The position numbers and the translations under genes were made by a program. The notes beneath the pieces are model-generated. The model had not been told where the DNA came from, made no database searches, and saw only the letters and a list, made by a program, of their open reading frames with translations. This document shows positions 41,724-50,823 of a stretch of 64,000 nt of DNA, piece by piece; positions within the stretch are counted from its first letter, which is position 1; the number at the start of each line of letters is the position of its first letter. The stretch spans positions 1-64,000 of the forward strand of contig CAJTDK010000016.1 in the NCBI GenBank assembly GCA_910575105.1, read 5' to 3'. The stretch is from Lachnospiraceae bacterium (GTDB lineage Bacteria; Bacillota; Clostridia; Lachnospirales; Lachnospiraceae).

Positions 41724-42464
41724 GTGATAGGTAAGACATTGCTCCAGATTTTACGGGAAAGTAGGTATACTACCGTCCTGAGCGGATACTCCATGCTTGA
41801 AGAAAGCGGTTATCCGGCGATCCGGGATGGTGAAGCATCATATGATATCGAACAGAAATATGGTTATTCGGCGGATGAGATGTTTTCCAGTTCATTTTAT
41901 ACCGCCAGGACAGAACAGTTTTTTTCTTTTTACCGCAATGAGATCTTAAGCGCCCTGGATAAGCCGCCGGGGAAGGGCTTTTACGGGATGGCAGAGCTGG
42001 AAAAAAGAGGGCTTTTCAACTGCATTATCACCAGACGGGTGTTCGGCCTGCCAGAGACGGCAGGGTGTAAGAATGTAATCAACCTGCACGGAAGTGTATA
42101 CGTCAATTACTGCCCGCACTGCAAGCGGGATTATCCGTTAGACTATGTCCGGAATTCGAAGCGCGTTCCCATCTGCGAGAGCTGCAGTACGGTGATCCGC
42201 CCGGGCGTGTGCCTGTTCGGGGAGATGGTCGATAACCAGGTGATCACGAGGGCGGCACAGGAAGTGCAGAAGGCGGATGTGCTGCTGGTTCTGGGGACGA
42301 ATCTCAAGACACAGTTATGTAAGCAGCTTGTGCAGTATTATGAAGGGAAGAAACTGATCTTAGTGAAGGATACACCGCATTTTGCAGACCGCTATGCGGA
42401 TCTTGTGGTGAATGCGAGAGTGGATGACACTCTGGAAAAAATTATTAAGGAATTAGGAGAATAG
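41724..42464 (+). CDS. Divergent Sir2 (sirtuin) family protein
   Basis: A 246-residue sirtuin homologue. Preserved parts are the zinc site (CPHC at 130-133 and CESC at 151-154), INLHGS with the catalytic His at 122, RPGVCLFGE, and [11 protein letters not shown]. The NAD motifs are altered: the family GAGIS is GYSML at 21-25, and the TQNID motif is TRRVF at 103-107. Deacetylase activity is therefore doubtful; ADP-ribosylation or a structural role is possible. The GTG at 41724 has GGAGG seven bases upstream; ATG at 41688 falls inside the promoter. gltX starts two bases after the stop, so the genes are coupled. Confidence 0.75.
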   Translation: MIGKTLLQILRESRYTTVLSGYSMLEESGYPAIRDGEASYDIEQKYGYSADEMFSSSFYTARTEQFFSFYRNEILSALDKPPGKGFYGMAELEKRGLFNCIITRRVFGLPETAGCKNVINLHGSVYVNYCPHCKRDYPLDYVRNSKRVPICESCSTVIRPGVCLFGEMVDNQVITRAAQEVQKADVLLVLGTNLKTQLCKQLVQYYEGKKLILVKDTPHFADRYADLVVNARVDDTLEKIIKELGE

Positions 42465-42466
42465 TG

Positions 42467-43924
42467 ATGAGTAAAGTTAGAACAAGATTTGCGCCAAGCC
42501 CTACGGGGAGGATGCACGTAGGGAATCTGCGGACGGCGCTTTACGCCTATCTGATCGCGAAGCATGAGCATGGAGATTTCATGCTCCGTATCGAGGATAC
42601 GGATCAGGTGCGTTTTGTGGAGGGGGCGCTGGAGATCATCTATCATACGCTGGAGGAGACCGGGCTTATCCACGATGAGGGACCGGACAAGGACGGCGGA
42701 GTGGGGCCCTATGTCCAGAGCGAGAGGAATGCGTCGGGTATTTATCTGGAATATGCCAAGAAGCTTATTGATCAGGGCGACGCCTACTACTGCTTTTGTG
42801 ATAAGGAGAGGCTTGCGTCCTTAAAAAGCAAGGTTTCTGAGGAGGGCGGTACGGAGATCGTGGTGTATGACAAGCACTGCCTGTCCTTGGGAAAAGAGGA
42901 AGTGGAGGCGAATCTTGCGGCCGGGAAGCCCTATGTTATCCGGTTTAACATGCCCACAGAAGGGACAACGACTTTTAAGGACGATATCTACGGGGATATC
43001 ACCGTTCCCAATGAGGAGATGGAGGACTTGATTCTGATTAAGTCAGACGGCTATCCGACGTATAATTTTGCTAATGTAGTTGACGATCATCTAATGGGGA
43101 TCACCCATGTGGTGCGGGGGAATGAATACCTTTCCTCGGCGCCCAAGTACAACCGGATCTACGAAGCTTTCGGGTGGGACATCCCTACTTATGTGCACTG
43201 TCCGCTGATCACGGATGAGAACCACAAGAAGCTGAGCAAGCGGTGCGGGCATTCCTCCTACGAGGATCTGATCAGCCAGGGCTTTGTGACGGAGGCTGTG
43301 GTCAATTATGTGGCGCTTCTTGGGTGGTGTCCGTCTGACAATCAGGAGATCTTCTCACTTAAGGAGCTTGTGGAAGCTTTCGATTACCGCCACATGAGCA
43401 AATCTCCGGCGGTCTTTGATGTGGTGAAGCTTAAGTGGATGAACGGGGAGTACTTAAAGGCCATGGATTTTGAACGGTTTTACGAGATGGCAGAGCCGTA
43501 TATCAAAGAGGCTGTCACGAAGGATTATGATTTGAAGAAGATCGCCGCTCTGGTCAAGACAAGGATTGAAGCATTTACGGATATCAAAGACCAGATTGAT
43601 TTCTTCGAGACTCTCCCGGAGTACGATACGGCTATGTACTGCCATAAGAAGATGAAGACCAACGGGGAGAAAGCGTTAGAGGTACTTAAGGAGGTCCTTC
43701 CCCTTTTGGAGGCGCAGGAGGATTTTGGCAACGATGCGTTGTTTGAGCTGTTGAAAAAGTACGTGGAGGAGAAGGGCGTCAAGGTAGGGTATGTCATGTG
43801 GCCTCTGCGGACAGCTGTGTCAGGAAAGCAGAGCACGCCCGGCGGAGCGACGGAGCTGATGGAAATCTTTGGGAAGGAAGAATCGCTTTCGCGTATCCGC
43901 AGGGGAATCGAATTATTAAGTTAG
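42467..43924 (+). CDS. gltX: Glutamyl-tRNA synthetase
   Basis: A 485-residue class Ib synthetase. The HIGH-type motif is in [20 protein letters not shown] and the KMSKS-type motif is HKKLSKRCG. It charges tRNA-Glu with glutamate. In Firmicutes without glutaminyl-tRNA synthetase the enzyme is usually non-discriminating; the window shows neither glnS nor gatCAB. AGGAGA precedes the ATG at 42467. The sirtuin gene ends two bases upstream and a UvrD-type helicase starts eight bases downstream, forming a tight three-gene unit. Confidence 0.95.
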   Translation: MSKVRTRFAPSPTGRMHVGNLRTALYAYLIAKHEHGDFMLRIEDTDQVRFVEGALEIIYHTLEETGLIHDEGPDKDGGVGPYVQSERNASGIYLEYAKKLIDQGDAYYCFCDKERLASLKSKVSEEGGTEIVVYDKHCLSLGKEEVEANLAAGKPYVIRFNMPTEGTTTFKDDIYGDITVPNEEMEDLILIKSDGYPTYNFANVVDDHLMGITHVVRGNEYLSSAPKYNRIYEAFGWDIPTYVHCPLITDENHKKLSKRCGHSSYEDLISQGFVTEAVVNYVALLGWCPSDNQEIFSLKELVEAFDYRHMSKSPAVFDVVKLKWMNGEYLKAMDFERFYEMAEPYIKEAVTKDYDLKKIAALVKTRIEAFTDIKDQIDFFETLPEYDTAMYCHKKMKTNGEKALEVLKEVLPLLEAQEDFGNDALFELLKKYVEEKGVKVGYVMWPLRTAVSGKQSTPGGATELMEIFGKEESLSRIRRGIELLS

Positions 43925-43932
43925 GAGTGTCT

Positions 43933-45795
43933 ATGAGTCTTAATGAAGCTCAGAAAGCAGCTATTGCTCATTTCAAAGGGCCGTGTCTGGTGCTGGCTGG
44001 CCCCGGTTCGGGGAAAACTCTTACTATTGCAAAGAGAATAGAATATCTGATTAACGTATACAAGGTAAGACCAGAAGAAATTCTGGTCATTACCTTTACT
44101 AAGTATGCGGCGGGGGAGATGCGGAAGCGGTTTTACCAGATCATGGAGTCGGACGGCTTCCCGGTCAATTTCGGTACCTTCCATTCGGTCTATTTCTGGA
44201 TCTTAAAGTGGGCGTACGGGCTTGGCGGCACAAGTCTTATCTCTGACGGGGAAAAGTATGCCATATTGCGCAGGATCGCCAGGAATCACGCGGAAGCACC
44301 GTCCGGGGAGCAGGAGGATTATCTTAAGGGGCTGGCGGAGGAGATCGGCAATGTCAAGAATAACCGGAGAGAGATCGAGGATTATCATTCCCGCTGCTGT
44401 GACCGGGAGGCGTTCAGGGAGATCTTCCTTGCCTATGAGGAGGAGAAAAGGAAGCTTAAGAAAATTGACTTTGAGGATATGCTTGTGATGTGCTGCCGCC
44501 TTTTTGAGGAGCGCAAGGATATCTTAAAAAAATGGCAGCAGAAGTTTCAGTATATACTGATTGATGAATTTCAGGATATCAACCAGGTTCAGTACGACGT
44601 TATCCGTATGCTGGCTGCGCCCTTGAACAATCTGTTTGTCGTGGGGGATGATGATCAGGCCATATATGGGTTCAGAGGGTCAAAGCCGGGGATCATGATG
44701 GAGTTTGAGAAGGAATATCCCGGAGCCAGGCGGCTTCTTCTGGATGTGAATTACCGTTCGGACAGGCATATCGTCAAAGGGGCGCTTAGGGTCATCGCCC
44801 ATAATAAAGAAAGATATGAAAAAAGTATCCGCGCCTTCAGGGACGGGGAGAAGAAAATACAGGTGAGGGAGCTTAAAGACCCGGTGGGGGAGAGCCTGTA
44901 TGTCTTGAAGCAGATCAAGGGCCTGCTGAAAGAAGGGATCAGAAAAGAGGAGATCGCCGTACTGTTTCGGACGGCGGCGGACGCCCGGATCCTGACGGAG
45001 GAGCTTCTTAAGCACCAGATCCCTTTCTCCATGAAGGAGAAGATTTATAATATCTACGAGCATTTTACGGCTCAGGATATGATCAGCTATTTCCGGCTGG
45101 CGGCGGGGGAGCGGGAGAGGAAGGATTTCCTCAGGATCGTGAACCGGCCTAACCGGTATATCGGCAGGGACAGCATGAGCGAAGGGGAGGTAAGCTTCGA
45201 GAGCCTGCGCAATTTCTACTGCGACAAGCGGTGGATGATGGATCGGATCGATGAGATGGAGGAGGACATAGAGATGATCGGCGGACAGTCGCCCTATGCG
45301 GCCATCCAGTATATCCGGAAAAGCATAGGCTACGATGAGTTCCTGAAGGAATACGCAAAGTACCGGGGACTTGACTACCCGGGCCTTAAGGAGACGCTGG
45401 ATAAGATACAGGAATCTGCAAAGGCTCACGCCTCCATAGAGGAGTGGCTTGCCCATGTGGAGGAGTATGGGGAGATGCTGCTTGAGAAGCAGAGGCTTTT
45501 GAAAGACCGTGGCCAGGAGGAAGGGATCGCCCTTCACACTATGCACGGGGCGAAGGGGCTTGAATTTGATACGGTCTTTATCATCGGGGCCAATGAGGGG
45601 AATACGCCCTACCGGAAGGCGAAGCTTGAAAAGGAGATTGAGGAGGAGCGCAGATTGTTCTACGTTGCCATGACAAGGGCGAAGCGGGCGCTTCAGATCA
45701 CCTGTACGAAAGAGAAAAATGGAAAAAATATATCATCTTCCCGGTTTATATATGAATTGGCAGGTAGTCAAAACGGAAAAAATGATGTAAAATAA
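43933..45795 (+). CDS. UvrD/REP family ATP-dependent helicase, second copy
   Basis: A 620-residue superfamily 1A helicase. Motifs: AGPGSGKTLT (Walker A), VITFTKYAAGEMRKRF, IDEFQDINQVQYDVI (Walker B), GDDDQAIYGFRGSKPG, DVNYRSDRHIV, TMHGAKGLEFDTVFIIGANEGN and AMTRAKRAL. It is shorter than PcrA (17.2 kb) and lacks the C-terminal polymerase-binding Tudor-like domain, so it is a separate paralogue of unknown special role. The ATG at 43933 has TAGGAG upstream; the longer frame back to 43798 overlaps gltX and is rejected. Confidence 0.88.
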   Translation: MSLNEAQKAAIAHFKGPCLVLAGPGSGKTLTIAKRIEYLINVYKVRPEEILVITFTKYAAGEMRKRFYQIMESDGFPVNFGTFHSVYFWILKWAYGLGGTSLISDGEKYAILRRIARNHAEAPSGEQEDYLKGLAEEIGNVKNNRREIEDYHSRCCDREAFREIFLAYEEEKRKLKKIDFEDMLVMCCRLFEERKDILKKWQQKFQYILIDEFQDINQVQYDVIRMLAAPLNNLFVVGDDDQAIYGFRGSKPGIMMEFEKEYPGARRLLLDVNYRSDRHIVKGALRVIAHNKERYEKSIRAFRDGEKKIQVRELKDPVGESLYVLKQIKGLLKEGIRKEEIAVLFRTAADARILTEELLKHQIPFSMKEKIYNIYEHFTAQDMISYFRLAAGERERKDFLRIVNRPNRYIGRDSMSEGEVSFESLRNFYCDKRWMMDRIDEMEEDIEMIGGQSPYAAIQYIRKSIGYDEFLKEYAKYRGLDYPGLKETLDKIQESAKAHASIEEWLAHVEEYGEMLLEKQRLLKDRGQEEGIALHTMHGAKGLEFDTVFIIGANEGNTPYRKAKLEKEIEEERRLFYVAMTRAKRALQITCTKEKNGKNISSSRFIYELAGSQNGKNDVK

Positions 45796-45836
45796 AACAT
45801 GTATGTAATATATTGTCGCAGGAGGAAGCTATTGTA

Positions 45837-46844
45837 ATGAAAAGAAGAATATTTGCGGTGATGGCTGTTTTGCTCATCTGCATGGCAGGAATATGCGGAT
45901 GCAAGAAGCATGTCGGGACACCGGAGGACAATGCGGCTTCAGGTGAGGAAAGTAAGGACAGCGGTGAGGACGTACAGCAGGAGAAAAAGCTGATCGGGTT
46001 CAGCGTTATCGATATGAAAAATCCGTATTTTATTACGCTGGAGAATGCTGCAAGAGAAGCGGCTGAGAAGATGGGATATGAGCTTATGATGGAGGATCCG
46101 GGGACAGATCCCCAGGAGCAGGCACTGCAGATACAGGAGATGATCGATAAAGGTATCTCGGCCATTATCCTAAGCCCGGTAGACTGGGAGAAGATCACGC
46201 CGTCCCTTAAGGCCCTTAAGGAAGCGGGAGTCAGGATCATCAACGTGGATACACAGGTGAAGGAGATGGATTACGTGGACGCGTATATCGGCTCTGACAA
46301 TTACAATGCCGGGTATATCTGCGGGGAGGATCTGATCAGGCGGTGCCCGGAAGGGGGAAAGATCGCTATCCTGGAGTGTCCTACCCAGAATTCCATCAAT
46401 GACCGCATTACAGGCTTCGAGGAGGCGATAGCGAAGGCAGAGAAGGGCTTTGAGGTGGTGGCGAGGGCGGATACCACAGGAGAATTTGAACGTGCCCTGG
46501 AGGAGTCGGAGAAGATGCTTAAGGAGCATCCGGATATTGTCGCGATTATGTGCGGAAATGACCAGATCGCCGTGGGTGCGACCACGTCGGTGAATGTTGC
46601 GCGGGCGAAGGAGGTCTTAATCTATGGGGTGGACGGCTCTCCGGATATCAAGAAGGAGCTGCAGAAGTCCGATACCCAGATTGCCGGTACAGCGGCTCAG
46701 TCTCCGATCCATATCGGACAGGAGGCGGCGAAGATCGCAGACTGTATATTGACCGGACAGAAGTTCGAGAAGGAAACCTATGAAGAAGTATTTATGATCA
46801 ACAAGGATAATGTCGGTATGTATGGAGTGGATGGCTGGCAATAG
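45837..46844 (+). CDS. Sugar-binding lipoprotein (RbsB/GGBP type)
   Basis: A 335-residue secreted protein. Residues 1-20 form a lipoprotein signal (MAVLLICMAGICGCKK, lipid Cys near 21), then a short acidic linker, then a periplasmic-binding-protein type 1 fold: IGFSVIDMKNPYFITLENAA, EMIDKGISAIILSPVD, NVDTQVKEMDYVDAYIGSDN, MCGNDQIAVGATTSV, GVDGSPDIKKEL. It should bind a sugar for an ABC importer, but no permease or ATPase gene is nearby, so it is an orphan. GGAGGAA precedes the ATG. It lies 18 bases before the GH13-like gene. Confidence 0.88.
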   Translation: MKRRIFAVMAVLLICMAGICGCKKHVGTPEDNAASGEESKDSGEDVQQEKKLIGFSVIDMKNPYFITLENAAREAAEKMGYELMMEDPGTDPQEQALQIQEMIDKGISAIILSPVDWEKITPSLKALKEAGVRIINVDTQVKEMDYVDAYIGSDNYNAGYICGEDLIRRCPEGGKIAILECPTQNSINDRITGFEEAIAKAEKGFEVVARADTTGEFERALEESEKMLKEHPDIVAIMCGNDQIAVGATTSVNVARAKEVLIYGVDGSPDIKKELQKSDTQIAGTAAQSPIHIGQEAAKIADCILTGQKFEKETYEEVFMINKDNVGMYGVDGWQ

Positions 46845-46862
46845 TATCCGGAAAGGAGAAAG

Positions 46863-48563
46863 ATGCGAAAGACACAGGGAAGACCAATACCGTTAGGAGT
46901 TACAGTGACAGGTAATGAGGTGAATTTCTCCGTGCCGGTTCCCGGGGGGAAGGAGTGCAGCCTTCTGTTATACCATCCGGGGAAGACTGTGCCCTGCGCG
47001 GCCTATCCGATGACAGACAGCGTCGGGGACGTGCGCTATATGGCATTAAGAGACATGGGGAAGAGATCCTATGAATATAATTATATGATCGACGGTGAAG
47101 TTGTGCCTGACCCTTATGCCAGAGCGCTGGCAGGGAAGGCGAGATGGGGCAGGAAGAAGGATGTCAGGGAGCACGAGGTGAGGGGCGTTATCTGCCGTGA
47201 GACCTATGACTGGGAAGGGGATGAGACACTGAAGCTCCCTTATCACCGGGTGGTCGCCTACAGTCTCCATATCAGGGGATTTACCAGGGATACGTCGTCA
47301 AAAGTGAAGAAAAAGGGATATTTTGAAGGGGTTGCAGAAAAGCTTCCCTATCTGAGGGAGTTAGGGATCAACCAGATCCACTGCATGCCGGTCTATGAGT
47401 TCGAGGAATGCGGGCTTAAGCGCAATTACTGGGGATACGGCAGGGCATACTGCTTTGCGCCCAAGAGCGCCTACGCGGCAGACGGCGACGGAGTCCGCTC
47501 GCTGAAGGACATGGTGAAGGCCTGCCATAAGGCGGGGATAGAGGTAGTCCTTGAGATGCCCTTTGACGACGGGACGCCGAAGCAGATGATGGAGGACTGC
47601 CTGCGCTATTATATGATGGAGTATCACATTGACGGCTTTATCCTGAATCCGTCGGTGGCGCCGATGGACGCGGTATGCCAGGATCCGTTCCTTAAGGGGA
47701 CGAAGATCATGCGCCACGAGACAGGCTTCCAGAACGGTATGCGTCGTTTCCTCAAAGGAGATGAGGGGATGGTTCCGGAGGTGATCTACTGGCTGCGCCA
47801 CTGCTCTAAAGATGACGGGACATTCAACTATATTGCGAATCATACGGGATTTACGCTGAATGACCTTGTCTCCTACGACAGCAAGCACAATGAGGCTAAC
47901 GGCGAGAACAACCAGGACGGGCCGGATTATAATTTTAGCTGGAACTGCGGGGCGGAAGGACCGAGCCGGAAAAAGGAGATCATGGCGTTAAGGAACAGGC
48001 AGATAAAAAATGCATTTCTTCTGACCCTTCTGGCCCAGGGGACACCGTGTATCTTAGCGGGTGATGAGTTCTACAATTCCCAGAAGGGGAATAATAATGT
48101 CTACTGTCAGGATAATCCGGTGGGCTGGGTGAACTGGGAGAGGCTTTTGAAGGAGCCGAAGCTTCATGATTTTGTAAAAAAGATCATCGGGATCCGCAAG
48201 ACTTACGGCGCGTTCTGTCCGAAGGAAGAGATGCTGGGGGCGGACCGTACAGGCTGCGGTGTGCCGGATGTGTCCTATCACGGGGAGAGTGCGTGGCGGG
48301 TGCCGTCAGAGGTGTCGAGCAGGCAGCTCGGCGTCTATTACAGCGGCGAATCCTACGGCGGGGAAGGCTGCTACGTTATCTATAACATGCACTGGCTTAC
48401 GCATACTTTTGCACTGCCTGCCCTTCCTAAGGAGAGAAAGTGGCATATTCTTGCCGCGACCGACGGTATCCCGGAGAGTGCGGAGCCGGTGAAGAATCAA
48501 AAATGTATCGAGGTGAAGGCCAGGACGATCGTGGTTCTGGCAGGTAGAGAATATGGGACTTAA
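46863..48563 (+). CDS. Isoamylase/GlgX-like GH13 protein lacking catalytic residues
   Basis: A 566-residue protein with an N-terminal CBM48-like domain (about 1-95: PIPLGVTVTGNEVNFSVPVP), then a GH13 barrel and a beta C-terminal domain. Flanking sequence is well kept (VVAYSLHIRGFTRD, LNDLVSYDSKHNEANGENNQ, FSWNCGAEG, LAQGTPCILAGDEF). The active-site motifs are not: region I is EMPFDD at 231-236 (usual DVVYNH), region II is GFILNPS at 258-264 (usual GFRFDLA, Asn 262 at the nucleophile), region III has no EPWD, and region IV is NHTGFT with Thr 328 (usual HDGFT). A pseudoenzyme binding or sensing alpha-glucan is likely. It overlaps the TraX-like gene by 11 bases. Confidence 0.85.
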   Translation: MRKTQGRPIPLGVTVTGNEVNFSVPVPGGKECSLLLYHPGKTVPCAAYPMTDSVGDVRYMALRDMGKRSYEYNYMIDGEVVPDPYARALAGKARWGRKKDVREHEVRGVICRETYDWEGDETLKLPYHRVVAYSLHIRGFTRDTSSKVKKKGYFEGVAEKLPYLRELGINQIHCMPVYEFEECGLKRNYWGYGRAYCFAPKSAYAADGDGVRSLKDMVKACHKAGIEVVLEMPFDDGTPKQMMEDCLRYYMMEYHIDGFILNPSVAPMDAVCQDPFLKGTKIMRHETGFQNGMRRFLKGDEGMVPEVIYWLRHCSKDDGTFNYIANHTGFTLNDLVSYDSKHNEANGENNQDGPDYNFSWNCGAEGPSRKKEIMALRNRQIKNAFLLTLLAQGTPCILAGDEFYNSQKGNNNVYCQDNPVGWVNWERLLKEPKLHDFVKKIIGIRKTYGAFCPKEEMLGADRTGCGVPDVSYHGESAWRVPSEVSSRQLGVYYSGESYGGEGCYVIYNMHWLTHTFALPALPKERKWHILAATDGIPESAEPVKNQKCIEVKARTIVVLAGREYGT

Positions 48564-49200
48564 TTCCTTTCAGTTAAAATGTATCGCTGTCATAACGATG
48601 ATCATTGACCACACGGGAGCGGTGCTGTTTCCGGGAGAGCTGATGTTTAGGTATATCGGAAGAATCTCCTTCCCGATTTTTTGTTTTCTGCTGACGGAGG
48701 GGTTCTTCCATACTAAGGATGTCAGGAAGTATATGCTGCGTCTGGGGATATTTGCGGTGGTATCCGAGATACCCTATGATCTGGCATTCCGGGGAACAGT
48801 GCTTGAATTTGAACATCAGAATGTATTTTTTACCCTGTTTATGGGCGTTGTGATGATGTATGCTTTGGAAAAGAGTGGGGAGTGGCAGGTAAAGGCGGTG
48901 GAAGTGTTTCTTGCGATGTGGGCCGCTGATCTTCTCTGCTCGGATTACCGGTTCAAGGGGATACTGCTCATAGCTGTCTACTATTTCTTCCGGGAGCGCA
49001 GATGGATAAAGCACGGGGCCGGGGCGGCCTGGAATCTGCTCTGGGGGCAGATTCAGATGTACGGGGCGCTGGCGACAGTCCCCCTTGCTTTCTATAACGG
49101 GGAAAAGGGGCCGTCTATGAAATATTTCTTCTATCTGTTCTATCCGGTGCACCTGCTTGCGCTGTATGTGATTAGCCAGTGCCTGCAGACGGTACAGTAG
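48553..49200 (+). CDS. TraX family membrane protein
   Basis: A 215-residue integral membrane protein with about seven hydrophobic segments, opening NSFQLKCIAVITMIIDHTGA then FRYIGRISFPIFCFLLTEGF. This is the TraX family, named for F-pilin acetylation but widespread in Firmicutes outside conjugation; it belongs to the acyltransferase-3-like membrane group. It probably O- or N-acylates a cell-surface molecule. The start lies within the end of the GH13-like gene, so translation is coupled; the shared operon with glucan-related proteins could suggest modification of a surface glycan. Confidence 0.85.
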   Translation: MGLNSFQLKCIAVITMIIDHTGAVLFPGELMFRYIGRISFPIFCFLLTEGFFHTKDVRKYMLRLGIFAVVSEIPYDLAFRGTVLEFEHQNVFFTLFMGVVMMYALEKSGEWQVKAVEVFLAMWAADLLCSDYRFKGILLIAVYYFFRERRWIKHGAGAAWNLLWGQIQMYGALATVPLAFYNGEKGPSMKYFFYLFYPVHLLALYVISQCLQTVQ

Positions 49201-49268
49201 CGGCAGCAGGTCTGGGTGTTAATGAACGATGATTTGCGGGTTTTTGTGATAACTAAGGAGAGAGTGAA

Positions 49269-49751
49269 ATGAGAAAAAGAATATTATCAATTACGCTTGC
49301 AATTCTATTAATGCTGACAGCAGCTAATGCGGGCAGTATTACGGCAGAAGCTGCAGGAAAAACAACGGTGTATGAGACAAATGCAATTTATATTACAAAG
49401 TTTCTGGAGTCAAAGGGGAAGCTGACTGTTAAAGCAAAACACTGGGGAAGTATAGCTGTCAAGGAGAAGAAGCGCAATAAAGGCTGGGTCAGGACAGCAG
49501 AAAGAGCATTGACAGGAAAATCTAAAGAACTGGGCGAAAAAAAGCTGACCTATAAGATTGCAAAAAACTGTAAATGGTCCTGGTGCGATACAGGGCGTAA
49601 CAGCGGGAAGTCCAGCTATTCCAGGATCCGGAAAAATGCAAAGCAGGCGAGAGAAGCTTTTTGTAAATATGGTGTAGATGCCAGCTATGGAGTGGTTCAA
49701 ATCTTTGTGAAGAATAAAAAAGTTGTCCGGGTAAATATATTTGGTTCATAA
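49269..49751 (+). CDS. Secreted hypothetical protein
   Basis: A 160-residue protein with a clear signal peptide (RKRILSITLAILLMLTAANA, cleavage near AEAAG). The mature part is strongly basic (TVKAKHWGSIAVKEKKRNKG) with two Trp-Cys-like segments (CKWSWCDTG) and one later Cys. I do not recognise a family. AAGGAGAG precedes the ATG. It stands between the TraX-like gene and the DUF5662 gene with gaps of 68 and 24 bases. Confidence 0.65.
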   Translation: MRKRILSITLAILLMLTAANAGSITAEAAGKTTVYETNAIYITKFLESKGKLTVKAKHWGSIAVKEKKRNKGWVRTAERALTGKSKELGEKKLTYKIAKNCKWSWCDTGRNSGKSSYSRIRKNAKQAREAFCKYGVDASYGVVQIFVKNKKVVRVNIFGS

Positions 49752-49775
49752 TACGGCAAGAAAGGAGAAGTTGTT

Positions 49776-50405
49776 ATGAAGACATCAGGTCGTCTGCCTG
49801 CCGTCAACTGCAGCAAATTTTGGGGGCATTTACATACGATCAACCATCACAAATTATTAGTGATGAAGCACTGCTTCAAGGTAGGTTTATATAAGCAGGG
49901 ACTTCTTCATGATCTGTCCAAGTATTCCCCTACAGAATTCTTAGTGGGCTGCAAGTACTATCAGGGAACGAGAAGCCCGAATAATGCGGAGCGCGAGGCT
50001 ACAGGCTACTCCCGGGCGTGGCTCCATCACAAGGGCCGCAACAAGCATCACTATGAATACTGGATTGATTACAGCGTGAATAAGGAGGAGGGGATCGTAG
50101 GGCAGAAGATGCCGGTAAGATACGTGGTCGAGATGTTCATGGACCGGATAGCGGCGTCTAAGACTTACCAGGGCTGTGATTATACGGACAGGCATCCGCT
50201 GGAGTATTACGAGGACGGAGCCGGGAAGCTGGGCAGGATGATCCATCCGGAGACGGCGGCGCTGCTTCATTTTCTATTGAAGATGCTCGCCAGTGAAGGT
50301 GAGGAGAAGACGTTCCGGTACATTAAACGCCATGTTCTGGGAGGAAAGTGGCCGGGAGATAAGCGGATTTTGAGCCGGTCAGAGAGCGGGACAAAAAATA
50401 AATAA
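49776..50405 (+). CDS. DUF5662 family protein
   Basis: A 209-residue protein with FWGHLHTINHHKLLVMKHCF and GLLHDLSKYSPTEFLVG near the start, later WLHHKGRNKHHYEYWIDY and RYVVEMFMDRIAASKTYQG. The repeated His and HD residues resemble an HD-type metal site and fit DUF5662. The function is not known; hydrolase activity is an inference from the His/Asp pattern. AAAGGAG precedes the ATG. Confidence 0.75.
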   Translation: MKTSGRLPAVNCSKFWGHLHTINHHKLLVMKHCFKVGLYKQGLLHDLSKYSPTEFLVGCKYYQGTRSPNNAEREATGYSRAWLHHKGRNKHHYEYWIDYSVNKEEGIVGQKMPVRYVVEMFMDRIAASKTYQGCDYTDRHPLEYYEDGAGKLGRMIHPETAALLHFLLKMLASEGEEKTFRYIKRHVLGGKWPGDKRILSRSESGTKNK

Positions 50406-50423
50406 AAAATTTCACATTTATTA

Positions 50424-50452
50424 TTGACATTTTCTGGGTTATATAGTAATAT
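50424..50452 (+). promoter_or_regulatory. tRNA-Leu promoter
   Basis: TTGACA (50424-50429), 17 bases, TAATAT (50447-50452), about 27 bases before the tRNA 5' end. Confidence 0.75.
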
Positions 50453-50479
50453 ACTCTCTGGACGGTTTAAGAAGTCTAT

Positions 50480-50563
50480 GCGGAAGTGTCGGAACTGGCA
50501 GACGAGCAAGACTAAGGATCTTGTAGCTTTCGAGCTGTGTGGGTTCAAGTCCCATCTTCCGCA
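50480..50563 (+). tRNA. tRNA-Leu (anticodon AAG)
   Basis: Acceptor GCGGAAG pairs with CTTCCGC, discriminator A. The anticodon stem CAAGA/TCTTG encloses CTAAGGA, giving anticodon AAG. The long variable arm AGCT-TTCG-AGCT and the T arm GTGGG-TTCAAGT-CCCAT confirm a type II leucine tRNA. CCA is not encoded. It stands alone with its own promoter and terminator. Confidence 0.92.
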
Positions 50564-50569
50564 TTAAGA

Positions 50570-50603
50570 GGAAACCTTGATTTATCAGGGTTTCTTTTGC
50601 GTT
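50570..50603 (+). terminator. tRNA-Leu terminator
   Basis: GAAACCTTGAT pairs with ATCAGGGTTTC (one G-T), followed by TTTTGC. Confidence 0.7.
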
Positions 50604-50649
50604 ATAAAGAAATTCCCAGAGACCTGATCGTGCAAAATGGAGGGTAATA

Positions 50650-50736
50650 ATGGGACAGGAAGTTTACATGGAACTGGTTGAAATCGCCCTTTTGGTAAAT
50701 GGGAGCAAGGGCAGTTACGGCATTAGATTAATTTGA
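50650..50736 (+). CDS. Possible 28-residue ORF with a strong ribosome site
   Basis: GGAGGG lies seven bases before an ATG opening 28 codons (MGQEVYMELVEIALLVNGSK then GSYGIRLI). The product is not recognised. The rest of the 220 bases between the tRNA terminator and the MATE gene contain nothing clear. It may be a small protein, a leader peptide for the MATE gene, or chance. Confidence 0.3.
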   Translation: MGQEVYMELVEIALLVNGSKGSYGIRLI

Positions 50737-50823
50737 TTCAAATAAACATTCAATCTGTATCTATATGGATGCAGAGCTTTTGTTATGTACAAAATTAATT
50801 TACGGGGATAAAGAGGAGAAGAG

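Noticed and set aside
44680-45546. 288-codon minus-strand frame in the second helicase gene
   Set aside because: It is antisense to well-conserved helicase motifs; no independent support.
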